From: BD2-11 sp965115885
GTDB lineage: Bacteria > Gemmatimonadota > Gemmatimonadetes > Longimicrobiales > Gaopeijiaceae
Reading direction: 5' to 3'
Length of the DNA stretch: 64,000 nucleotides
Assembly (NCBI GenBank): GCA_965115885.1
Contig: OZ220479.1
Location: 3,472,001 to 3,536,000, forward strand
Shown here one piece after another: positions 26,427 through 33,679 of this stretch. The notes under the pieces were generated by a model. That model worked only from the letters and a program-made list of their open reading frames with translations. It had not been told where the DNA came from and searched no databases. Both the position numbers and the translations under genes were made by a program. Position 1 is the first letter of the stretch, and every line of letters starts with the position of its first letter.

Positions 26427-27832
26427 GATTTCGTTTTCTCTCCGTTTTTTTTCTAGTGATTTCAAATCTTCGATAGAAATTTCGAGAATGCGTGTCAGCT
26501 CTTCGACCGAGAAGCTTCGAGCCGTAGTTTTCGTGGATTCCACGACATTTTTGAAAAGTTCTTCTTTGGCGTCCAAAATTGACGCAATCTGTTCCTCAAT
26601 TGTGTCGGTCATCATGAAGCGCACGACGTGTAGCGGCGTCTTACGGACAAACCGATGCGCACGATAAATCGCCTGAATTTCAACAGCAGGGTTCCACCAC
26701 CGATCAAACATTACGACATGAGTAGCCTCGCCCAGATTCAGACCGACACCTCCCGCCCGAAGCGAGACGAGAAGTGCTCTCGGGCTGTCCGCCACCTTGA
26801 ACCGCTCTATGGAAGCTTGGCGGGCACGGGGCAACATGGATCCTGTAAAGAGATCGCACGACAAAGCAAGGTGATCAGCGATCCATTTGAGTGTTTCGAC
26901 GAATTGGGAGAAGACGATAATTCGCGCATCTTGTCCTGCTCCCATGCAGATTTCACGCAGGGCGGCCAGCTTGGCCGATGCACCGGAGTCCGCATCCCAG
27001 TTGCAGATGATTTTCAGTCGAGTAGTCGAGTAATTGTGGCCAGCAGAGCGACTGCGGCATCGCCACTACTGTTTGCAAAAACGGTATCGTAGCGTTTCAT
27101 CCATAATTCATCGTATCGCGCTCTCTGAGGTCGTTCGAGTTCGAGCTCCAAGTCCTGAACAACGACTGGAGGCAACTCGTTGCGGACCTCTGATTTGCGC
27201 CGACGAAGCATCACTGAACTGAGACGAGTTGATAACCGATGTGCACGGACAATGTCGCAGGGTTGCGAAGGATCAAGAAACCGCAGGATCGAAGCCACAT
27301 CTCGAGCATCGTTTTCAAGTGGGGTGGCCGACAACGCCCACGAGCGTTTCCGAGAAAGCAGTCGGCAGGATAAAGCGGTTGCGGAATCTGGAGTTTTAAT
27401 TCGTTGCGCCTCATCGAGGATAACGATATCGAAAGTTCCGAACGGAATCCGACCGAACCCGTCCTGCCGAATCTGTTCATAGGAGCCGACAAGAACCGGT
27501 ATCGGCAGCAGGTAGAACGCCTCACGTTCGCGCGCATCGCCCACCACACCGCGAACCGTCAACGACGGAGCCCATTTCGTCAATTCAACCATCCAATTCA
27601 TTTTCAACGCTGCCGGCACAACAATGAGTGCACGGTTCATATCTTTTCGTGTGCTCATGACGAGCGCGAGTGCGACAGCAGTTTGCACTGTTTTTCCCAG
27701 CCCCATCTCGTCTGCAAGCAACGCTGCTTGGTTTCGATAAAGAAAAGAAACCCCTTCCCACTGATAGTCGTGCAACCTTGCAGGAATTCCGAGCATATCT
27801 TCAGCGTATCGACGAAGTTCGGATGCATTCAT
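26427..27832 (-). pseudogene. SNF2-family helicase/translocase, disrupted by an 8-bp tandem duplication
   Basis: The start ATG is 8 nt after the DUF262 gene stop. The first frame has motif I DEMGLGKTVQ (41-50), the motif II box LDEAQRIK (DEAQ 140-143) and motif III LSATPLEND, then stops at 27014. The C-terminal RecA-like domain continues in another frame: IIVFSQFVETL, SLRAGGVGLNLGEATHV and WWNPAVEIQAIYRAHR. Removing one copy of ACTCGACT (coding strand, 27016-27031) restores ITRLKIICNWD. The 3' end runs into parB across an A8 run. SNF2 ATPases translocate on duplex DNA. In intact form it would be about 465 residues. Confidence 0.8.
27016..27031. repeat. 8-bp perfect tandem duplication breaking the SNF2 gene
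   Basis: AGTCGAGT occurs twice without spacer (plus strand). It shifts the SNF2 frame by 8 nt. It equals the duplication size of IS1595 elements, so it could be an excision footprint or simple slippage. Confidence 0.85.
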
Positions 27833-27971
27833 TTTTGAACTCACTCCGAACGGATGAACGCCCATGCTTTTGCCGCCGCTTCGGCAAGCTGTTTCGAGCG
27901 CTTCTTGATGGCGGCGGGAGTCCACTCGTCGTGATGATTCGCTAGGCTTTGCGCCATTGCAAGCGGACTCT

Positions 27972-27979
27972 TTTCAAAA
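27972..27979. repeat. Left target-site duplication TTTCAAAA
   Basis: These 8 bp directly abut the left inverted repeat of the IS and are identical to 28781-28788. Confidence 0.9.
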
Positions 27980-28062
27980 GGGAATTATACGCCTGCCTTG
28001 ACAGCACGGCAAGATCATGCCACCTTCAATATACGCTAAGAGCAATGCAATGAAGGGGTTGC

Positions 28063-28595
28063 ATGGCGGCGAAGGGACCGGGAAAGCATCACCGGAAAGC
28101 ATCACGATGCCGCAGGTTGCGGCGATGTTCGCAACTGAGGAATCGGCGACCCACTGGTTCGAGTCGTGGGTCTGGTCGTCCGGCCAGATGGCTTGCACAC
28201 GTTGCGGAAGTGTGAACTGCTACCGGGTGAAGTCGGGCAAGCCGATGCCGTACAGGTGTCGCGATTGCCGGAAGTATTTCAGCCTCGAGACCGGGACGCT
28301 CATGGAGCAGTCGAAGCTCCCGCTGCGGTTGTGGGGCTGGGCGATCTATTTGGAGTTGACGAGCCTGAAAGGCGTTTCGTCGATGAAGCTGCACCGCGAT
28401 CTCGGCGTCCGGCAGGCGACGGCGTGGTTCATGTTGCACCGCATCTGGGGCGCGTTCGCGGACGTGCGGATGACGTTCGACGGGCCGGTGGAAGTGGACG
28501 AGGCGTATTTCGGCGGCAAGCGCAAGAATATGAGCGACACGCGTCGCAAGGAAGCGGAAGCGACCACCATGGAGGCACCGATGACTGAAAAGTGA
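28063..28595 (+). pseudogene. IS1595 transposase remnant
   Basis: The original start is probably the ATG at 28063 (MAAKGPGKHHRK), followed by a 1-nt deletion near 28098 before ITMPQVAAMFATEES. Next come the zinc ribbon (CTRCGSVNCYR and YRCRDCRKYFS), TSLKGVSSMKLHRDLGVRQA and the first catalytic residue in VEVDEAYFGGKRK. The reading then jumps after RRKEAEAT into the downstream small frame, so the rest of the DDE domain is deleted. Non-functional. Confidence 0.8.
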
Positions 28596-28775
28596 GAGAA
28601 GTCGTTCGACGTGCAGGCGACCAACCCGTTCTACCGGGGCGCGATGATGAGCGACATCGTCCAGCTGCTGTTCCACCCGATCAATCCGAAGGTGTGGGAG
28701 CGTATCGCAACCCGCAGATTCGTCACGCCGGAGAAGGTGGAGGATGATGAACCCGACGTCAAGACAGGCGTATAA
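28596..28775 (+). pseudogene. Remnant of the small second gene of the IS
   Basis: After the TGA at 28593, codons continue in frame (EKSFDVQATNPFYRGAMMSD ... VKTGV) to a TAA inside the right inverted repeat. The piece MEAPMTEK upstream of the stop looks like its start, so a TGG-to-TGA change may have split it. Function unknown. Confidence 0.45.
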
Positions 28776-28780
28776 TTCCC

Positions 28781-28788
28781 TTTCAAAA
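28781..28788. repeat. Right target-site duplication TTTCAAAA
   Basis: The direct repeat directly abuts the right end of the IS and matches 27972-27979. Confidence 0.9.
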
Positions 28789-30400
28789 GCATACTTTTTA
28801 GCGGTGAAGCTGGCGTTGAACCCGAACTCTCCTCGATTCTCCCGGCGAGAAATGATCACGAGATTGCCTGTCTGATGGACCCAATCGGCTGGATTTACAC
28901 CTTCGAATCCAGTCCACTTCGACCAGTGCGCCTCCGCTTGAGGCAACACATGTTCGACACTGCATCCCTCAATTTGCAAAGCATCAGATCCCCTCTGTTG
29001 ATGGGTATTGATGCCGAACAGATACAATAGTGCTTTTTTGTTGGACAATTCCGTATTAGTCATGCGTCGAATGAAATTTGTGTCATCGACCACACCAAAC
29101 GCGTCGTTTTGCTCCAGATCGTTCATAATGTCGAGTGATCTCGATTCGGTGGCACCGAATACAGTTTTAGCACAATGCATCAAGGGTTCCTCAATTCTTG
29201 ATGGTCGAAAAGTGGAGGTCACGAAAACTGCCCTCATGATGAACGAGTTGAGGTTCTTCATGCTGCGGGCCACCGCCCACTTGCTGGCGCTGGTCTCGGC
29301 CATGAGCCGGTAGAGCAAGGCGAAACAGAGTGGATGCGACACCTTGTACCCTTTGAGCTCACGGAGCAGAACGGCAAGATCGCGGTTGCCGAGAACTGCT
29401 GACGGCAACCGTTGCTTTAGAACTTGGTTCGGTTTTGCAGAAGTTATCCTCCGGAACAATTCTATATTTTCGCGACATCCCAGACCCGCTACGAGCTCGT
29501 ATGCACAGTCAGACGATTCGGCACCACGTATCGTATGTTTCGTCTTCTTCCAAAACTCCCGATAGAACCGCTTCTTTTTCAGAAAACCATATCGACATTG
29601 CAGGTAACAGCGAAAGTACTCCGAAACCTTCGGCTTCGTATTTAAAATAATACCTGCATTCCGGAGATTTTCGTGCACAGTCTCTAAACGCGTGGTGTCA
29701 TCTGCTTCCGAGAAACAAGAATACAACAAGTTATGGATGAGATCGACATCATCCAGCGACTTGCCGCGGGCGTTGAGTGTCTCGAACACCCGATGGGCGT
29801 CCACGTCTTCGGGAACGGTCAGCACCGAGATTTCTACTTTCTTCATCAAAAAATCGAAGAATTCCTTCCTCGTTTGTTTATCCAAACCGTCGACGAAGCT
29901 ATCGATTTTGTTCCACGCGGATGCCAAAAGCCCGTCGCTACCAATGTCGTGACCGCTGATGAGCTGAATGTACGTTCTTTTGTCTTCTTTCGGAGGCAGA
30001 ATGCGCTGATCGGGGTACTGAAACTGAGATGCGGCGGCCAAACATGAGACTTCGTTTCCAGGACGAACGAAAAGTGCGCGGAGTGCCAGCGTTTCGCGTC
30101 CTGTATCGAAAAATGGTTCTTCGCTAAAACGGCGGCAGAAAGCGGCCATCAGTAGCGAAAACGTGACCAGTCGTTGCTGCCCGTCGTTGATTTTTTGCGG
30201 TTCCGCGCCGGTTGCGCTGAGCAGCATGATGGAACCGAGAAAATAGCATGAATTTCCAGAACTGAGCGCGTCCATCAGATCGTCGAGAAGGTCGCCAACT
30301 TCTTCGGCCCTCCAGTCATAGTGGCGTTGGTGCCAAGGCACCTCGAAGCGACCCGAGTGCAGAAGGTGAGATATGAGCTGAACTTCTGAAACAATTTTGG

Positions 30401-31585
30401 TCACACTGTCTCCAAAGCCGGTTTGGGGCTTTCGATACTGCGGTCAAGGGCGAGCCGTGCATCCTCGCGAATTTCGTCACGCCACCATACATCCTTGATG
30501 GAATCAATCTCTGCAGGAAGAATGAGGCGTTCACCGATTTGTTTTTCCAGCTCCTGAAGCTTGTTGAGTATTTTCTTGCGCACCGCAAGCGTAAAGGGGC
30601 CGTAGACACGCGACCCGTCTTTTCTTCGCTTGACGTTCCCATCCCGCCGCACGGGAAGGCGGTTAGCGTTGCTCTCCCGCATCTCGATCAACCACTCGCG
30701 AAAGCCGAACAAGGCTTCCAGTCGTGTCGTTTCCGCATATCCAGAGTCGATCAATCCACGAAGGCTGCGGTCTTTTTGGACAACCGTGCAGGTCCAACAT
30801 CCAAACCGTGGCGACGTGCTCCCACAAGACGGAGCCTGTTCCTTTGTGATCACCAGCGGGCATTCTCCGCCGCCAGCATTACGATAGAGGGTGATCAGTC
30901 GGCGGTGGGATTCGCCCCAAGGTGCACGCTGCTGTATGAGAGTCATCCACACGTCATTGTCGCTCAGGTCAGCAAGCGGTGCGAACATCCAGCAACCATC
31001 TACCTTGTCATGTGGGTTCAATCGACTAGCAGACACTTTCCACTTGCTCATCGTACGTCGACGGTTTTGAGACTCCGCCCGCCGTGTGCCGATCAGAAGC
31101 ACCGTGCCTTTGGCTTTGCGCGTAATGTGTCTGAGCAAGCGAGTGGTCGGCAGTATCTTCATTCGGTCGGTACACCAGCGAAAATTGCGTGTCGGGGGAA
31201 TATAGCCGCGCCCGATTACGCTGACCCAGAACGTTTGATCGATGCATGGTACGGTGACCTTCGTCTCGATTGGAAGCCCCTGCTCTTCGGCAGCCGACCT
31301 GATCTCCTTGAGCGAATGCCGAAGATGGCCAATGACCAAGGGAGATTCGACGAGCGTGTCGTTGCCAACGACCAGTATGCGCCGCCATCGAGCTTCGGAA
31401 GGGAGCTCGGCGATGATTTCCCACACCAGTTGCAGAAGCAGAGTGGAGTCCTTGCCTCCCGAGTAAGCGACGAGCCATGGATAGTGGTGTGCCTTTTGAT
31501 ACTCCGAACGAATCACATCCCTGATAGCCTTGAGACGGCTCGGCAGGGTTGCGACGCTGTTTGGCGCAGTTACGGATACGTTCAT
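30401..31585 (-). CDS. dndC: DNA phosphorothioation sulfurtransferase DndC
   Basis: The 394-residue protein is an intact ATP-pyrophosphatase/PAPS-reductase-fold enzyme. It has the PP-loop SGGKDST at 42-48, RNFRWCTDRMKI around C138, IGTRRAESQNR, and a four-cysteine cluster (C242, C254, C263, C266) of the kind that holds a [4Fe-4S] centre. DndC activates the phosphate backbone and receives sulfur from a DndA/IscS-type desulfurase to make phosphorothioate DNA. The start at MNVSVTAPN is chosen because upstream residues do not look coding. Its stop overlaps the GTG of the DUF262 nuclease gene. It is one of the few undamaged genes of the cassette. Confidence 0.88.
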   Translation of the reverse strand: MNVSVTAPNSVATLPSRLKAIRDVIRSEYQKAHHYPWLVAYSGGKDSTLLLQLVWEIIAELPSEARWRRILVVGNDTLVESPLVIGHLRHSLKEIRSAAEEQGLPIETKVTVPCIDQTFWVSVIGRGYIPPTRNFRWCTDRMKILPTTRLLRHITRKAKGTVLLIGTRRAESQNRRRTMSKWKVSASRLNPHDKVDGCWMFAPLADLSDNDVWMTLIQQRAPWGESHRRLITLYRNAGGGECPLVITKEQAPSCGSTSPRFGCWTCTVVQKDRSLRGLIDSGYAETTRLEALFGFREWLIEMRESNANRLPVRRDGNVKRRKDGSRVYGPFTLAVRKKILNKLQELEKQIGERLILPAEIDSIKDVWWRDEIREDARLALDRSIESPKPALETV

Positions 31586-32451
31586 AGTCGAGAAATTGCG
31601 CGGACGATTGACGGTGATGCAAAGCGAAGCACGGCATTCGAGCATCGACCGCGAACCGCCGGTTCGCATTGAGGGTCCAGAACAGGACAAGGAAAACGGC
31701 GCGGAGCCCCACTCGGATTCGGGCCGGCGTTCAGAGCGTGGTCATGGCACGCCCTAAGCCTAAGCCCGGGAACTGCCTCAGCTGGACCTACTAATTTGGG
31801 GCGGTGGGGCGGTGGGGCGGTCCCTTCGCGAGCTTAAGGGCCCAACTCCCAGCATGTCAACCGTCATCATGTGTCCGTCCCTGAACGATGTGAACACTGC
31901 AACACCTATTGTACAAGGGCTCACGGGATCACGCAAGCTTTCGAAGATGTCGGCGAATCAGCTTTCGCCTTGGGTCGCTTGCTCACCGAGAACATACGTC
32001 GAGAACTCTCCATCTCGTCGTATCGCGAATCATGCCGTCATGCGGATCCCTACTGATCGTATCCCGGCTTTGCTCAAACAGCACGCAAACCGCAATCAGC
32101 CAGAAATTTGCCGCAGGCGGTGTGGGAGCGGAGCCGAAGGTGGCCAACGCGTTGGCCAGGAAATGCGCTCCCAGCCAAGTCGGCGCGGCGCGCCCAGCAC
32201 TCGTGCGTGGATGCACCCGACGGTCTCGACACGACCAAGTTGGTTGCCGCCTTCCCAGAAACTCGAAGTACGGATCATCCGGCGCGCTTGGAAGGGACCC
32301 GCGTCACCGTACTGGGGGGCCAGGGAAGGCATGACAGGACGGTCGGCATGACCCATGCGGGATTTGCGTGGGAAGCTCAATCGTTGCACGCCCGAAGCCG
32401 CCTGCAGCCGTCTTTTCCCTACCCGGTGCGCGGAATTCCGTGGGCGTCAGG
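31586..32451. other. 866-bp gap between dndC and dndA, no gene recognised
   Basis: I find no frame on either strand that resembles DndB, DndD, DndE or any other family. The stretch holds a triple GGGGCGGT repeat (31798-31821). It is GC-richer than the cassette core. It could be degraded coding DNA that replaced missing dnd genes, or the promoter region of the dndC run. Confidence 0.4.
31798..31821. repeat. Three tandem GGGGCGGT units
   Basis: Three perfect 8-bp units lie about 210 bp upstream of dndC. The strand bias (G-rich) suggests quadruplex potential, but no role can be assigned. Confidence 0.7.
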
Positions 32452-33551
32452 TCAAAGTTCCCGCAGGGCGGGAACAACGTCAGCCAGTAGTCGCCCAACC
32501 CGGTCGATTTCGTCCATGATGGTAAAGCGGCCAAAGCTGAACCTGACCGACGACAGCGCTCGATCCTCTCCAAGGCCGAGCGCGAGCAAAACATGCGAAG
32601 GCGTCACTTCTGCGGAGGTGCACGCTGCACCGGATGAGATCGCGACGTTTCCAAGTCCGATCATCAGCGCCTCCGCCGCCACATCTGGAAAATGTACGTT
32701 GAGAACGCCTGGGACGCGTTGCCGTGCGCTCCCATTCAGACATGCTCCTTTGATCCCCTCGATGTATGCGCGCAGCCTGCGATCAAGGGAGTCGATGTGT
32801 CTCGTGTCGGTTTCACCGCGCTCGCGGACAAGCTTGGCGGCCTCGCCCATGCCGACGATCTGGTGAGTTGGGAGCGTCCCTGAACGCAGCTCGAGCTCGT
32901 GCCCGCCGCCGTGCATCTGGGGAACCAGTTCACCTAGGAGGGATCCACGAACGCGCAATGCGCCAATTCCTTTCGGCCCGTACATCTTGTGCCCGCTGAT
33001 CGAGATGAGATCCGCCGCAGCGGCGATGTGGTTCATCCGTAGTCGCGCCGCGCCTTGCACGGCATCCACATGGAGGAGTGCTCCATGTTCACGAATCAAT
33101 GGTTCGAGTGCCGCAATGTCGGTGACCGTACCCGTCTCGTTGTTGACGAGCATCAAGGAGACGACCACAGTGTTCGGTCGAAGCGCTCGCAAGAGACCCT
33201 CCGGGGTTATGATGCCCCGAGCGCTTGGCTCGACATAGCCAATCTCGAACCCCTGCGATTTGAGCCACTCCACTGAATCGAGAACCGCCCTGTGTTCGAG
33301 CGGCGAGGTAACGATGTGCATGCCTCGGTCGCACCAGATGTCCAAACAATTTCCTCGGGGCTCGAAGCCAGCAGGGTCGCAACCTCCTGGCGAGCGTTCT
33401 CCACCGCTTTCGCCGCCGCTTGGCCGAAGCTGTGCGTTACCGAGGCTGGGTTCCCGAAGATGCCGTCCACGGTCAGAAACCCTCTCATCGCGCAGGCGAC
33501 CTCGGGGTCGACAGGCGTTGTCGCGGCGTAGTCGAAGTAGATGCTACCCAT
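32452..33551 (-). pseudogene. dndA: IscS/DndA-type cysteine desulfurase, broken by a ~49-nt deletion
   Basis: The 5' part reads MGSIYFDYAATTPVDPEV to EEIVWTSGATE. The 3' part continues in another frame from DRGMHIVTSPLEHRAVLDS with VNNETGTVTD, HVDAVQGAARLR, the PLP lysine in SISGHKMYGPKG, HGGGHELELRSGTLP and the sulfur-carrying Cys in SSGAACTSAEV. Comparison with E. coli IscS indicates that about 14 codons plus phase are missing exactly where GACCGAG would occur twice, so slippage between repeats removed about 49 nt. All catalytic residues outside the gap remain. An intact enzyme would supply sulfur to DndC. Stop-to-start distance to dndC is 866 bp, same strand. Confidence 0.8.
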
Positions 33552-33679
33552 CGACAGTAACTTTCTTGGCATGGCGGAATCCAAGGTCAGCGTTGCCGAC
33601 CGGACCGGAGCCGGGCGTGGACCCCCAGGAGGAGCATCGGCGGCCACGGGAGGAACCCCGCAAGGCGACTCCTTCCGAG

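Larger units (their letters stand above)
27980..28780 (+). mobile_element. IS1595-family element, 801 bp, internally deleted
   Basis: The ends are inverted repeats beginning GGGAATTATACGCCTG. The first 23 bp match with one mismatch (27980-28002 against 28758-28780). An 8-bp direct repeat TTTCAAAA flanks both ends, as expected for IS1595. Inside are the N-terminal half of an IS1595 transposase and a small second reading frame ending at the right repeat. Full elements need a whole DDE domain, so this copy cannot move on its own but might be mobilised in trans. Confidence 0.9.
27841..30404 (-). pseudogene. DUF262-DUF1524 (GmrSD/SspE-like) nuclease gene split by an IS
   Basis: The GTG start overlaps the dndC stop (GTGA). 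The 5' part (30404-28781) has the ParB/Srx-like DUF262 segments VPWHQRHYDWRAEEV, FLGSIMLL, INDGQQRLVTF and FETLNARGKSLDDVDLI. A helical middle follows, then the HNH domain SVEHVLPQ with TGNLVIISRREN. The 801-bp element at 27980-28780 interrupts it at TAKKYAFE. Joining 28781 directly to 27971 (one target copy) continues in frame as KSPLAMAQSLANHHDEW and ends at 27841, giving 584 residues and a complete DUF1524 tail. Relatives restrict modified DNA: GmrSD acts on glucosylated DNA and SspE on phosphorothioated DNA. Confidence 0.85.

Noticed and set aside
27972..28788. CRISPR or other short-repeat array
   Set aside because: The repeats here are the IS ends and target duplications; no spaced repeat array exists in the window.
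28089..30404. 771-codon frame running through the IS on the minus strand
   Set aside because: The last ~230 codons are antisense to the transposase; only the part before 28781 belongs to the DUF262 gene.
31812..32351. 179-codon frame in the dndC-dndA gap
   Set aside because: No recognisable family, no ribosome binding site, odd composition and competing frames; kept as an unannotated gap.
22678..33551. Prophage or integrative element
   Set aside because: No integrase, structural, portal or conjugation genes are seen; the content is defence-like plus one IS.
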